Assembly (NCBI RefSeq): GCF_001424705.1
Contig: NZ_LMRA01000006.1
Location: forward strand, 62,001 to 126,000
Direction: 5' to 3'
Length of the DNA stretch: 64,000 nt
Source of the DNA: Methylobacterium sp. Leaf465
GTDB lineage: Bacteria; Pseudomonadota; Alphaproteobacteria; Rhizobiales; Beijerinckiaceae
Each line of letters starts with the position of its first letter. The first letter of the stretch is position 1. The notes beneath the pieces were generated by a model. The model had not been told where the DNA came from, made no database searches, and saw only the letters and a list, made by a program, of their open reading frames with translations. This document shows, in pieces, positions 17,574 through 26,414 of this stretch. A program made the position numbers and the translations under genes.

Positions 17574-18659
17574 TCAGGCGATCCCGAGGGCCCAGATCAG
17601 GGACAGGCTGACGACCAGGAGGACGACGAGGGAGCCGGTCACCGCCAGGGTGACCCGGCCGCCCACCCGCGCCAGCACCCGCACGTCGACGCCGAGGCCG
17701 AGCGCCGCCATCGACACCACGGTGAGGAGGCCCGCCAGCCGCGTCACCGGCTGGGAGGCCGCGTCCGGGATGAGCCCGGCCGAGCGCAGGGTCGCGAGCG
17801 CCAGGAAGCCCAGGATGAACCAGGGCACGATCTTGAAGAAGCCGAGGCGCCCGGGCCGGCCCTTGGCCGACGCGCCCTCCGCCGGCAAGTGCGGCGCGAT
17901 GAACGAGAAGGCCACAACCACCGGCCCGAGCATCAGGACGCGCACGAGCTTGACCAGGGTGCCGACCTGGGTCGCCAGGATGCCCACCGGCACCGTGGCG
18001 GCGAGCACCTGCGGCACCGCATAGACGGTGAGGCCCGCCAGGGTGCCGTACTGGTGCTCGGACAGGCCGGCGAGGGGGATGAACAGGGGCAGGCCCAGCA
18101 CCATCAGCACGCCGAGCACCGCCGTGAAGGCGATGGCGGCCACCACGTCCTTGCTGTCGGCCCCGATCACCGGCGCCACCGCGGCGATGGCGGAGTTGCC
18201 GCAGATCGCGTTGCCGCAGGCCACCAGGATCGCCATGCGGGACGGCAGGCCGAGCACCCGGCAGATGGCGTAGCTGGCCACGATCGCCAGCACCACCGTG
18301 GCGACGATGCCCACGAGGAGGCTCGTGCCGGAGGCGACGATGGCCCCGAGGCTGATCGAGGCGCCGAGCAGGGTGACGGCCAGTTCGAGCACCTGCTTGG
18401 CCGAGAAGGCGATGCCGGCCCGGAAGCGCTCGCCCGGGCTCCACAGGGTGCGCAGCGCGATCCCCAGCAGGATCGCGATGACCAGGGCCTCGACGTAGGG
18501 GTGGCCCGTGGCGCGCTCCTCCAGGGCCTGGACGGCCAGGGCCGCCGCCGTGACGGCGAGGCAGACGCAGAGGCCGGGCACCAGGGAGGCGATCCGGCCA
18601 CCGGCGGCCTCCGGCTTGCCTGCTCCGGCGGGGGCCGTCGTGATGCTCTTGGTGCTCAT
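17574..18659 (-). CDS. YeiH/PSE family putative sulfate (or sulfite) exporter, 361 aa
   Basis: Integral membrane protein of the UPF0324 family (Cons_hypoth698), called putative sulfate exporter (TauZ/SuyZ) when found in sulfonate degradation clusters. About ten membrane helices are visible. The conserved core VACGNAICGNSAIAAVAPVI and the GLTVYAVPQVLAATVPVG segment identify the family. The start at 18659 (MSTKSITTAP) has GGAAAGG seven bases upstream; the ORF extension before it is unlikely. It lies at one end of the sulfolactate island and would remove the inorganic sulfur product. It has its own divergent promoter region, so it is not part of the suy-sor operon. Confidence 0.85.
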   Translation of the reverse strand: MSTKSITTAPAGAGKPEAAGGRIASLVPGLCVCLAVTAAALAVQALEERATGHPYVEALVIAILLGIALRTLWSPGERFRAGIAFSAKQVLELAVTLLGASISLGAIVASGTSLLVGIVATVVLAIVASYAICRVLGLPSRMAILVACGNAICGNSAIAAVAPVIGADSKDVVAAIAFTAVLGVLMVLGLPLFIPLAGLSEHQYGTLAGLTVYAVPQVLAATVPVGILATQVGTLVKLVRVLMLGPVVVAFSFIAPHLPAEGASAKGRPGRLGFFKIVPWFILGFLALATLRSAGLIPDAASQPVTRLAGLLTVVSMAALGLGVDVRVLARVGGRVTLAVTGSLVVLLVVSLSLIWALGIA

Positions 18660-18731
18660 GCTGCCTTTCCGCGAGGCAATCGGAAGGAAATTCTGCCCCG
18701 GGCGCGGCCGCGAGAACAATGCTCTCCCGTG

Positions 18732-18745
18732 GCGAAAATCTTCGC
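18732..18745. promoter_or_regulatory. GCGAA-N4-TTCGC dyad in the exporter promoter region
   Basis: GCGAA (18732-18736) and TTCGC (18741-18745) are inverted around AATC, in the 134-bp gap between the PSE exporter gene and the divergent 80-residue gene. The same half-sites occur back to back before the DctA-type gene at 25035-25063. A regulator site is possible but unproven. Confidence 0.3.
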
Positions 18746-18793
18746 AAAACCCATCCATTGATTGGGCAGGGTCGAAGCGCGACATTCATCCCC

Positions 18794-19036
18794 ATGAGCA
18801 ACCGGTTCGACAACCCAGCGATGGCCTACGATCCCTTTGGCGAGCCCGTCGAGATCGCGTGCCAGGGCGCCCCCACCGCGGGCGACCGTCGGGCGCGCAG
18901 CATCGCCGTGATCGGCTTCTGGCTGGTCGCCGCGACTCTGACGGCGAGCCGCGTCTACCTGGCCGACGAGCCGGTGGCGCAGATGGTCGCGAACGCTCAT
19001 GCGCAGGTTGCCGCCTTCATCACCGCCATCCTGTAA
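18794..19036 (+). CDS. small single-span membrane protein, 80 aa
   Basis: Starts MSNRFDNPAMAYDPFGEP and has one membrane segment (SIAVIGFWLVAATLTASRVY) near residues 36-55, with a short helical tail. Good codon usage supports it. Divergent from the sulfate exporter gene and convergent with sorB, it is the only plus-strand gene inside the sulfolactate island. No family is recognised. It could be an accessory subunit for SorAB or an unrelated resident. Confidence 0.65.
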   Translation: MSNRFDNPAMAYDPFGEPVEIACQGAPTAGDRRARSIAVIGFWLVAATLTASRVYLADEPVAQMVANAHAQVAAFITAIL

Positions 19037-19081
19037 GGGTCCGGCGCCGCCCGGTGCGGCGTCCGTCATTCGGTCCGACGC

Positions 19082-19414
19082 CTAGTACGCCGCCGCGAGG
19101 TAGTCCGCGATGGCCTTGCCGTCCGCCTCGTCGACCGGGGCGTGATAGACCTTGCGCATCTTCGTCACCTCGCTTGTCCAGAAGGCCGCGCCCTGGCCCG
19201 GCGGCTGCATCGCGATGTAGTCCACCCCGTGGCAGCTCTGGCAATGGGCCTCGGCTGACGCGCGGCCGGCCTCGTGGCCGGGGGCCGAGCGCAGCTGCGC
19301 GGTCGGCTCCGGCCGGTCGTAGGTCCGGGGCGCGGCGGCGGCCGGCAGGCCGGCCCAAAGTCCGGCCAGGAGGCCGGTGGCGGCCAGCGCCGCCGCGCGG
19401 GAACGCACGGTCAT
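19082..19414 (-). CDS. sorB: sulfite dehydrogenase c-type cytochrome subunit, 110 aa
   Basis: Periplasmic cytochrome c that accepts electrons from SorA. It has a signal peptide (MTVRSRAAALAATGLLAG, cleavage near AAA-APRTY) and a single haem site CQSCHGVDYIAMQPPGQG, with the axial Met in VTKMRKVYHAPVDEAD. This arrangement and the size match SorB of the SorAB heterodimer. The ATG at 19414 follows AGGAGAG. An ATG at 19429 overlapping the sorA stop (ATGA) is an alternative and shows coupling in any case. Last gene of the operon. Confidence 0.85.
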   Translation of the reverse strand: MTVRSRAAALAATGLLAGLWAGLPAAAAPRTYDRPEPTAQLRSAPGHEAGRASAEAHCQSCHGVDYIAMQPPGQGAAFWTSEVTKMRKVYHAPVDEADGKAIADYLAAAY

Positions 19415-19425
19415 CCTGTCTCTCC

Positions 19426-20640
19426 TCATGCGGCCTGCACCCGGACGGTCTCGACGACGTTGCGCATGTAGCCCGGCGGGTTCCAGCGCGGTTCCATCGG
19501 CTGGGTGGCGCCGTCCTGGCCCGTCGCCCGGACCCGGAGGGCATGCGCCCCCGCGGGGAGGTCGACCGACAGGGTCCAGGGCCGGAACGCATAGCGCCCC
19601 AGATCGGGGCCGAGGTGCGCCTCCGTCCAGCTTCGCCCGTCATCGGTGGAGACCGCCACCGCCCGGATGCCCGAACCGCCGTCGAAGGCGATGCCGCGCA
19701 ACGCCGTCCGGCCGGCCGGGATCGCGGCCCCGTCGGCGAGGTTGGTGACGAAGGAGCGGATGGCGAAGCGGTTGATCGGCACGGTGGCCTTGGGGGTCTG
19801 GCCGGGCTCGACGCAGGCGCAGGCATTGTCCGGGATGCGGTAGGCCGCGCGCATCCAGAATCCCTCGTAAGGCTTGTCCGTCACCGTGATCGCGTTGAGG
19901 TGCTTGACCCAGTAGGTGCCGTAGAAGCCCGGCACCACGAGGCGCAGGGGATAGCCGTTGAGCCAGGGCAGGTCCTCGCCGTTCATGGCCCAGGCCAGCA
20001 TCACCTCGCCGTCGCGGGCATGGTCGATGGCGAGCGCCTTGGCGAAGTCCGGGGTCTCGGGCAGGACCGGGCCGTCGAGGCCCTCGAAGACGACCTGCAC
20101 CGCCCCGGCCTTCACGCCCGCCCGGTCGAGCACCGCCTTCAGGGGCACGCCGGTCCAGCGGGCGTTGCCCATGGCGCCGTTGGCGAGCTGCCCGCCGGCG
20201 ACCCGCGGCGCGACGAAGCCACGCGAATTGCCCGAGCACTGGTTGACCGCGACGATCTCGACGGACGGCATCGCCTTCAGGGCGGCCAGCGACAGCCCGA
20301 CCGGTCCGTCCACATGCCCCGACACCGTCAGGCGGAAGGCCTCGGGATCGATCGCGGTCGGAATGTCGGCCAGGTGGTAGCGAACGAAGAAGGCGTCGTT
20401 CGGCGTAATCACCCCTTCGTCGAACACCGCGAAGGGCGTCTCGAGCTGCGGCGGCCGCGCCGTCATCTGCAGGAGCGGGCGCTTGCCCGGATAGGCCACC
20501 AGGGGGCGCTCGCCGTTGCCGAAGGGCAGGGTGACGACCTCGCCGGCCCGGGCCGCCCAGGGCGCCAGGGCAGCGCCGGACGCCGCGAGCAGGCCGGCCC
20601 CGGCCTGCCGGAGGAGCGTTCTGCGATCGGTCTCGGTCAT
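19426..20640 (-). CDS. sorA: sulfite dehydrogenase molybdenum subunit, 404 aa
   Basis: Oxidises sulfite to sulfate at a molybdopterin centre, passing electrons to SorB. The N-terminus MTETDRRTLLRQAGAGLLAA carries a twin-arginine motif (RRTLL), so it is folded in the cytoplasm and exported by Tat. The cofactor Cys lies in IVAVNQCSGNSRGFVAP; WTGVPLKAVLDRAGV, GEDLPWLNGYPLRLVVPG and NPPGYMRNVVETVRV are family features. The start at 20640 has GGGAGAG upstream. It follows the GntR gene by 38 bp and is translationally linked to sorB. In context it detoxifies and draws energy from the sulfite released by SuyAB. Confidence 0.9.
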   Translation of the reverse strand: MTETDRRTLLRQAGAGLLAASGAALAPWAARAGEVVTLPFGNGERPLVAYPGKRPLLQMTARPPQLETPFAVFDEGVITPNDAFFVRYHLADIPTAIDPEAFRLTVSGHVDGPVGLSLAALKAMPSVEIVAVNQCSGNSRGFVAPRVAGGQLANGAMGNARWTGVPLKAVLDRAGVKAGAVQVVFEGLDGPVLPETPDFAKALAIDHARDGEVMLAWAMNGEDLPWLNGYPLRLVVPGFYGTYWVKHLNAITVTDKPYEGFWMRAAYRIPDNACACVEPGQTPKATVPINRFAIRSFVTNLADGAAIPAGRTALRGIAFDGGSGIRAVAVSTDDGRSWTEAHLGPDLGRYAFRPWTLSVDLPAGAHALRVRATGQDGATQPMEPRWNPPGYMRNVVETVRVQAA

Positions 20641-20678
20641 CCCGGTCTCTCCCGTCCGGCTGAAGCCGTCCCGCGCGG

Positions 20679-21407
20679 TCAGCGCAGGACGGAGGCGTAG
20701 TGGATGTCCTCGGTGAGGCAGGTCGACAGGCGCCACTCCACCGGCCGGTCCTCGAGATCGACGGCGACCCGGTCGACCTCGAGCACCGGAATCCCCGCCG
20801 GCACCCCCAGCAGGGGCGCCTTGTCGGGGGCCAGGGCGATCGCCTTGAGGCGCTCGTGCGCGGTGGCGATCGTGATGCCGAACCGGGTCGCGTAGAGGCT
20901 GTAGAGCGTGTTCGGGAGCTCCATCGCGGCCAGGCCGGGGAACAGGCTCGACGGCACGGCGATCGTCTCGACGAGGCAGATCCGTCCGTCGAGGGCGCGC
21001 ACCCGCTCCAGCCGCACCACGCGCGCGTTGCGCAGGAGGGCGAGCCGGTCGCGCTCGTCGATGGTGGCCGCGGCCTCCGCGATCGCCACGACGCGGCTGG
21101 TGGGGGTGCCGGCCACCGCCCCGTCGGGGCGCAGCTTGAAGAAGCGGAAGACGCTCTGCTTGTCGTCGTGCTCGGCCACGAAGGTGCCGCGCCCCTGGCG
21201 GCGCACCAGCAGGCTGTCGGCGGTGAGGGCGTCGAGGGCCTTGCGGACCGTGCCCTGGCTGACGCCGAGCTCGGCCGCCAGCACGCCCTCGCTGGGCAGG
21301 ATCTGGCCCGGCTGCCAGACGGCGTCGGCGAGGCGGCGCAGGAGCGTGTCGTAGACCTGCCGATAGAGCGGCCGGAAACCCACCGCATTCCCACCTGTGC
21401 GTTCCAT
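20679..21407 (-). CDS. suyR: GntR/HutC family regulator with UTRA domain (SuyR-like), 242 aa
   Basis: Transcription factor of the HutC branch. Residues ~13-80 form the winged helix (LYRQVYDTLLRRLADAVWQP, then LPSEGVLAAELGVSQGTVRK and RQGRGTFVAEHD). Residues ~95-240 form the UTRA ligand-binding domain (VVRLERVRALDGRICLVETI, and the last strand VEWRLSTCLTEDIHYA). It is encoded within the sulfolactate operon, so a sulfonate or its metabolite is the probable ligand. The likely operator is the TCTTATATAAGA palindrome found twice in the suyA/exporter promoter. The symbol is by position; the protein could be named differently in other organisms. Confidence 0.82.
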   Translation of the reverse strand: MERTGGNAVGFRPLYRQVYDTLLRRLADAVWQPGQILPSEGVLAAELGVSQGTVRKALDALTADSLLVRRQGRGTFVAEHDDKQSVFRFFKLRPDGAVAGTPTSRVVAIAEAAATIDERDRLALLRNARVVRLERVRALDGRICLVETIAVPSSLFPGLAAMELPNTLYSLYATRFGITIATAHERLKAIALAPDKAPLLGVPAGIPVLEVDRVAVDLEDRPVEWRLSTCLTEDIHYASVLR

Positions 21408-21568
21408 GTCGGTGCGCCGCTGCTCCCCGGGCGTGGGCGGAGGAAAGGAGAGGTTTCCCAGCACGGTGTCCCGTCCCTCGTTAAGGCCGAGCCCCGCTCC
21501 GGGCAATCGGTCGATCCGCAGGGCCGGCGGCCGGGGGCGGGTCCCGCTCGGGAGGGCGGCCTTCATCG

Positions 21569-22558
21569 TCAGAGCGCCTCGATCTCGGCCACGAGGGCGT
21601 CCGGGACGGCGAGCCCCTCGGCCTCGGCCCGGGCCCGGAGGGCGAGGCGGCGGGCCCCGGGCAGGCGGGCCCCGTCCTGCGCCTCGATGGAGCCGGCGAG
21701 CTCCGCGAACCGGGTCAGCGCCCCGGGGCCGAAGGCATCCGCCGCGAGGGCGATGACGAGCTGCCCGGTGCCCGGCGGATCGCCCTCGGCGTCGAGGAAC
21801 GAGCTCGCCTCGCCGGCGAAGCGCCCGCCGGTCAGGCCGGCCGCGAGGAGTTCCACCATCAGGGCCAGCGCCGTGCCCTTGGCGTCGCCGAGCGGCACCA
21901 TGGTGCCCTTCAGGGCCGCGGCCGGGTCGGTGGTCGGCGCGCCCGCGGCATCGAGGGCCCAGCCCTCGGGGATGGCCTCGCCGCGCTGGCGGGCGGCCAT
22001 GATCGCGCCGCGGGCCACCTTCGAGAGGGACAGGTCGACCACGATCGGCGCGCGGCCGGGCAGGGGGCAGGCGAAGGCGAGGGGGTTCGTCCCGAACACC
22101 GCCCGGGATCCGCCCCAGGGCGCCATGGCGGCGGGGGTGTTGGCCAGCAGGATCGCCACGAGCCCGGCCTCGGCCAGGGCCTCGACGGGACGGCCGGCCG
22201 CGCCGCAATGGTGCGAGCGCCGGATGCCGGCCGCCGCGACGCCCTGCGCACGGGCCACGGCCGGGAGTTGCTCCACCACCGCGTCGAGGGCCGGGTAGGC
22301 GAAGCCGTGGGCGGCATCGACGGCGAGGAGCCCGGGCCGGGGCCGGCTCACCGCGACCGCGGCGTCGCCCACCACCTTGCCGGCCCGGACCTGGGCCGCA
22401 TAGGCGGCCACCCGCGAGAGCCCGTGGCCCTTCAGCCCGTCGGCCTCGGCGCCCACGAGGGCGCGGGCGACGCTGCGGGCAGCGGGCGCGCGGGTTCCGC
22501 AGCGGACCAGGGCCTCGCTGACGAGGGCGTGGGCGGCGGCGAGGCTCAGGGTGGTCAT
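21569..22558 (-). CDS. comC: (R)-sulfolactate dehydrogenase (malate/L-lactate dehydrogenase family), 329 aa
   Basis: NAD(P)-dependent oxidoreductase of the Ldh_2/YlbC fold, distinct from classical lactate dehydrogenases. Diagnostic stretches are ADGLKGHGLSRVAAYAAQV, RRSHHCGAAGRPVEAL, FGTNPLAFACPLPG, IVVDLSLSKVARGAIM and GDAKGTALALMVELLAAGLT. In the sulfolactate pathway ComC oxidises (R)-sulfolactate to sulfopyruvate reversibly; paired with SlcC it racemises sulfolactate. The stop of slcC lies six bases before this ATG, so they form a coupled pair. Without context the substrate would be uncertain; suyAB nearby makes ComC the best reading. Confidence 0.8.
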   Translation of the reverse strand: MTTLSLAAAHALVSEALVRCGTRAPAARSVARALVGAEADGLKGHGLSRVAAYAAQVRAGKVVGDAAVAVSRPRPGLLAVDAAHGFAYPALDAVVEQLPAVARAQGVAAAGIRRSHHCGAAGRPVEALAEAGLVAILLANTPAAMAPWGGSRAVFGTNPLAFACPLPGRAPIVVDLSLSKVARGAIMAARQRGEAIPEGWALDAAGAPTTDPAAALKGTMVPLGDAKGTALALMVELLAAGLTGGRFAGEASSFLDAEGDPPGTGQLVIALAADAFGPGALTRFAELAGSIEAQDGARLPGARRLALRARAEAEGLAVPDALVAEIEAL

Positions 22559-22564
22559 GGCGTT

Positions 22565-23560
22565 TCAGTCCTCGGAGAGGTGGCGGCGCACGGCCTGGGC
22601 CGTGACGCGGGACACGCGCACGTTCGATTCCCGGGTCACCCCGGCGATGTGCGGCGTCAGGATGAGGTTGGGCACGTCGCGGAAGAGGGCGCCCGCGGCG
22701 GCCGCGAGGGGTTCCTGCGGGAAGACGTCGAGGGCGGCCCCGCCGAGATGCCCGGCCCGCAAAGCCGCCGCCACGGCCGCGCCGTCGACCACCTCGCCCC
22801 GGGCGGCATTGATGAGCACCGCCCCGGCGGGCATCCGGGCGAGGGCGTCCGCATCGATCATCCCCCGGGTCTCGGGCGTCAGCGGCACGTGCAGGGACAG
22901 GACGTCGCTTTCGGCGATGAGCCCGGCGAGATCGGCGCGCGCCACCGGACCGCAATCCGGCCGCCAGGCCGGGTCGTCGGCCGGCAGGAAGGGGTCGTGG
23001 GCCGAGACCTCCATCCCGAGGGCGAGGGCACGGCGGGCGGTCTCGCGGGCGATGGCGCCGAAGCCGACGAGGCCGAGGCGCTTGCCCGAGATCTCCCGGC
23101 CCATCAGGGCATTGCGCGGCCAGGTCCCGGCCGCCACCGCGGCGCTGGCCCCGTAGGCGCCGCGCAGGAGGAGCATGGCGGTGCCGATCACGTACTCGGC
23201 CACCGCGACGTCGTTGGCGCCGGTGGCGGGATAGACGGCGACGCCGCGGGCCCGGCAGGCCGCAAGGTCGATGTTGTCGAGGCCGACGCCGAGGCGCCCG
23301 ACCACCTTCAGGTCGGGGGCGGCGGCCAGGAGGGCCGCGCTCACCTGGGTGCGGTTGCGGACCACGAGGGCGTCCGCATCGGCCAGCGCCGCCCGCAGGT
23401 CCTCCGGCCGGTCGACCAGGGCCGGGTCGTACAGGGTCGCGAACCCGCCGAGCTCGGCTGCGATGGCGGCCTCGTCCATGAACTCGGCGATCACGACCTT
23501 CGGCACGCGGCCGGTTCGGGATGTCGTCGTCTCTGAGGTCGTCAGGGTGGATGGTGTCAC
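22565..23560 (-). CDS. slcC: (S)-sulfolactate dehydrogenase (D-2-hydroxyacid dehydrogenase family), 331 aa
   Basis: NAD-dependent dehydrogenase of the phosphoglycerate dehydrogenase fold. It has LKVVGRLGVGLDNIDLAACR, the Rossmann segment LGLVGFGAIARETARRAL, catalytic Arg in INAARGEVVDGAAV, Glu in VFPQEPL and His in LTPHIAGVTRESN. SlcC oxidises (S)-sulfolactate to sulfopyruvate. The start is a GTG at 23560, chosen because GGAGG lies nine bases upstream; the first ~18 residues are Thr/Ser-rich. It is 35 bp after the DctA-type gene and six bases ahead of comC. The substrate call rests on the suyAB-comC context. Confidence 0.8.
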   Translation of the reverse strand: MTPSTLTTSETTTSRTGRVPKVVIAEFMDEAAIAAELGGFATLYDPALVDRPEDLRAALADADALVVRNRTQVSAALLAAAPDLKVVGRLGVGLDNIDLAACRARGVAVYPATGANDVAVAEYVIGTAMLLLRGAYGASAAVAAGTWPRNALMGREISGKRLGLVGFGAIARETARRALALGMEVSAHDPFLPADDPAWRPDCGPVARADLAGLIAESDVLSLHVPLTPETRGMIDADALARMPAGAVLINAARGEVVDGAAVAAALRAGHLGGAALDVFPQEPLAAAAGALFRDVPNLILTPHIAGVTRESNVRVSRVTAQAVRRHLSED

Positions 23561-23595
23561 GGCGCTGGGCCTCCGGTTTGCGGGGACGCGGCCCG

Positions 23596-24978
23596 TCAGG
23601 TGGCGGGGATCGCGGCGGGCATCGCCCGGTGGCGGGCCGGGCTCGGGCCGGTGGGGGCGGGCGCCTCCGCCATCGCCTCGTCCGGCTCGTCCAGGCTGTC
23701 GAGGTCGGGCTGGATGCGTCCGTCGAGGACGGCGCGGGCATGGGCGAGGTCGATCTTGCCCTCCCAGCGGGCGATCACCAGGGTGGCCACCATGTTGCCG
23801 ATGGCGTTGGTGATGCAGCGCAGCTCGTTGAGGATGCGGTCGACGCCGATGATCAGCGCGATGCCGGCGACGGGAAGGAGCTGGGACGCCTGCAGGGTGG
23901 CGGCGAGCACGAACAGGATGGCCCCGGCGACCCCGGCCACCCCCTTCGAGGTCACCAGCGCGATGGCGAGGATCCCGAGCTCCTGCTCCCAGGTGAGCGG
24001 GATGTTGAGCGCCTGGGCGATGAAGCCGATCGCCATGGTGAGGTAGATGCACGAGCCGTCCATGTTGAAGGACAGGCCCGCCGGCATCACCAGGCCGGTG
24101 ACGCCCTTCTCGACGGAGAGTCCGCCGAGCTTGGCCATCAGGCGCGGTAGGACCGATTCCGTGCTGGTCGTGCCGAGCAGGATGAACATCTCCTCGCGGA
24201 CGTAGAGGAACAGCTTCCACAGGCTCAGGCCCACGTAGAACCGCATCACGCCGCCGAGGAACAACACGATGAACACGAAGAAGGTCAGGTAGAGGGACAG
24301 GATCAGCATCCCGTACTGGGCCAGGATGCCGAGGCCGAACTTGCCGATGGTGAAGGCCATGGCCCCGAACGCCCCGATGGGGGCGAAGCGCATGATGATG
24401 CCCACGACCTTCATCAGGATCTCGCCGAAGGCGTGGATGACCCGGAGGGGGAACTGCCCCTTCGGCCCCATGGCGGCGAGGCCCATCCCCACCAGCACGG
24501 AGAAGAACATCACCTGCAGCAGGTCGCCCTTGGCGAAGGCGTCGACAGCGCTGTGCGGGATGATGTTGGCGATGATCTCCATCACGCTCTGGGCGTGGGC
24601 CTTGCCGGCGATCGTGGCGACGCTCTGGGCGTCCAGGCTCTCCACCGTGGCGTTGATGCCGTCGCCCGGCCGCAGCAGGTTGACGAAGAGGAGGCCGGCG
24701 CCGAGGGCCACGGTGGTCGAGACCTCGAAGTACACGAGGGTCTTCAGGCCCATGCGGCCGACGCTCTTCATGTCGCCCACATGGGCGATGCCGACCACCA
24801 CCGTGCAGAAGATCACCGGCCCGACGACCATCTTGATCAGGTTGATGAACATGTCGCCGAGGATCTTCAGGCCGACGGCGAAGCCGGGGGCCAGCACGCC
24901 CACGACGATGCCGAGGGCGATGCCGATCAGGACCTGGCCGTAGATCGATCGCAAGAATTTCATTGGCGCGAACCGCAT
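23596..24978 (-). CDS. DctA-type dicarboxylate/proton symporter (candidate sulfolactate carrier), 460 aa
   Basis: Secondary transporter of the DAACS family in the inner membrane, with about eight helices plus two re-entrant loops. It shows the full DctA pattern: FLRSIYGQVLIGIALGIVVG, FINLIKMVVGPVIFCTVVVG, LLGTTSTESVLPRLMAKL, LSFNMDGSCIYLTMAIGFIA, TSKGVAGVAGAILFVLAATL and GVDRILNELRCITNAIGN. GGGAGGA sits six bases before the ATG at 24978. Lying between suyAB and slcC on the same strand, it is the obvious uptake system for sulfolactate, although a general C4-dicarboxylate carrier cannot be excluded. Known sulfolactate clusters more often use TRAP, TTT or other carriers. Confidence 0.88.
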   Translation of the reverse strand: MRFAPMKFLRSIYGQVLIGIALGIVVGVLAPGFAVGLKILGDMFINLIKMVVGPVIFCTVVVGIAHVGDMKSVGRMGLKTLVYFEVSTTVALGAGLLFVNLLRPGDGINATVESLDAQSVATIAGKAHAQSVMEIIANIIPHSAVDAFAKGDLLQVMFFSVLVGMGLAAMGPKGQFPLRVIHAFGEILMKVVGIIMRFAPIGAFGAMAFTIGKFGLGILAQYGMLILSLYLTFFVFIVLFLGGVMRFYVGLSLWKLFLYVREEMFILLGTTSTESVLPRLMAKLGGLSVEKGVTGLVMPAGLSFNMDGSCIYLTMAIGFIAQALNIPLTWEQELGILAIALVTSKGVAGVAGAILFVLAATLQASQLLPVAGIALIIGVDRILNELRCITNAIGNMVATLVIARWEGKIDLAHARAVLDGRIQPDLDSLDEPDEAMAEAPAPTGPSPARHRAMPAAIPAT

Positions 24979-25034
24979 CGGCATTCCTCCCACGCGCGCT
25001 TCGAACGGGATGCGCCGCTGCGCGGTCTTCATCC

Positions 25035-25063
25035 CTTCGCGAAAAACTCCGCCTTCGCGAAAA
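25035..25063. promoter_or_regulatory. two TTCGCGAA palindromes, 18 bp apart
   Basis: CTTCGCGAAAA occurs at 25035-25045 and 25053-25063, in the 148-bp gap between suyB and the DctA-type gene. Each core TTCGCGAA is a perfect 8-bp palindrome. It may be an operator or mRNA-processing signal separating suyAB from the downstream genes. Confidence 0.35.
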
Positions 25064-25126
25064 CCCCGATGGCGTCGGGGCGGGACGCCGCGTTCCAGGC
25101 CGGAACGCGGCGGGAGAGGCCGCCGG

Positions 25127-26389
25127 TCAGGCGCTCCGGTACAGCTTCGTCATCACGAACTCACGGTGGCCGAGGGATTCGGCGGCCGTGAGCCGTCCGT
25201 TCGCGGTCCGCACCACCATGTCGATCAGGGCGTCGCCGGCCTGCGGGATGGTCATCTCCCGGGTGAGCACGCCCGAGACGTCGACGTCGATGTGCTCGCC
25301 CATGGTGCGCACCGTGCGTGGGTTGCCGGTGATCTTGATCACCGGGACGATCGGGTTGCCGATGACGTTGCCCTGGCCGGTGGGGAAGGTGTGGACCACG
25401 TAGCCCGCCGCCGCCATCAGGGTCACGCACTCGGCCGCCGCCGAGGAGGTGTCCATGTAGTACAGGCCCGGTCCCCGGGCGGGGGACTCGGCCGGCTGCA
25501 GCGCGTCGATGTAGCGGCAGTCGTGGCCGATCTTCTCGAGGTTGCCGAGCGCCTTCTCCTCGATGGTGCTCAGGCCGCCGAGGATGTTGCCCTTGGTCGG
25601 CTGGGAATCCGAGAGGTCGTCCGTCTTATGGGCCTCGATGACGTCGTCCTGGTAGGACTTCCACATGGCGAACCACTTGTCGCCGATCTCCGGCGTGGCG
25701 GCGCGCTCGCGGCAGAGGTGCTCGGCGCCGGTGATCTCCGAGGTCTCGCCGAACACGCCGTAGATCCCCTGCGGGATCAGCTTGTCGTAGAGGTTGCCCA
25801 CGGTGGGGCAGGAGGACAGGCCGGTGGTGGTGTCGGACTCGCCGCACTTCGTCGAGATCCAGAGGTCCGAGATCGGGCATTCCTCGCGGGGCAGCTCGGT
25901 CGCCCACTGCACGAAGCGCTTGGCCTGGTAGCTCGCCTTGGCGATGGTGGCGATGTCGCCGTGCCCCTCGATGCCGAAGCCGACCACGGGCTTGCCGGTC
26001 TTGGCGATGCCCTCGACGATCCGGTTGGTCCACTGGTCCTCGATGCCGATCACCACCACGGCGGCGACGTTCGGGTTGGAGCCGATGCCGATCAGGGTGC
26101 GGAAATGGAGCTCGAGATCCTCGCCGAACTGCAGGCGGCCATAGGCGTGGGGCAGGGCCATCGTGCCCTTGACGAGGTTGGCGACCGCCTCGCAGGAGGC
26201 GTTCGAGAGATCGTCCAGGGGCAGGAGGACGACGTGGTTGCGCACGCCGACGCGGCCGTTCTCGCGGCGCCAGCCCATGAAGGTGGCGGCCGCGATGTCC
26301 GCCGAGGGGCGGGCGGCGCCGAGGGCGCCGGTGGCGAACTGGTCGGGGGCTCCGCCGACGAAGGGGGAGGTGGTCTCGGGGGCGTTCAT
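25127..26389 (-). CDS. suyB: (2R)-sulfolactate sulfo-lyase large subunit, 420 aa
   Basis: Catalytic subunit, related to altronate dehydratase (UxaA C-terminal family), of the lyase that splits (R)-3-sulfolactate into pyruvate and bisulfite. It contains [40 protein letters not shown], the metal-ligand stretch [19 protein letters not shown] and [20 protein letters not shown]. The start at 26389 ([10 protein letters not shown]) follows GGAGAGA. It is 25 bp downstream of suyA. The split into two genes, in place of one UxaA-like polypeptide, and the presence of sulfite oxidation genes nearby separate it from altronate dehydratase. Confidence 0.87.
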   Translation of the reverse strand: MNAPETTSPFVGGAPDQFATGALGAARPSADIAAATFMGWRRENGRVGVRNHVVLLPLDDLSNASCEAVANLVKGTMALPHAYGRLQFGEDLELHFRTLIGIGSNPNVAAVVVIGIEDQWTNRIVEGIAKTGKPVVGFGIEGHGDIATIAKASYQAKRFVQWATELPREECPISDLWISTKCGESDTTTGLSSCPTVGNLYDKLIPQGIYGVFGETSEITGAEHLCRERAATPEIGDKWFAMWKSYQDDVIEAHKTDDLSDSQPTKGNILGGLSTIEEKALGNLEKIGHDCRYIDALQPAESPARGPGLYYMDTSSAAAECVTLMAAAGYVVHTFPTGQGNVIGNPIVPVIKITGNPRTVRTMGEHIDVDVSGVLTREMTIPQAGDALIDMVVRTANGRLTAAESLGHREFVMTKLYRSA

Positions 26390-26414
26390 GATGGTCTCTC
26401 CGGGCATCGCGACC

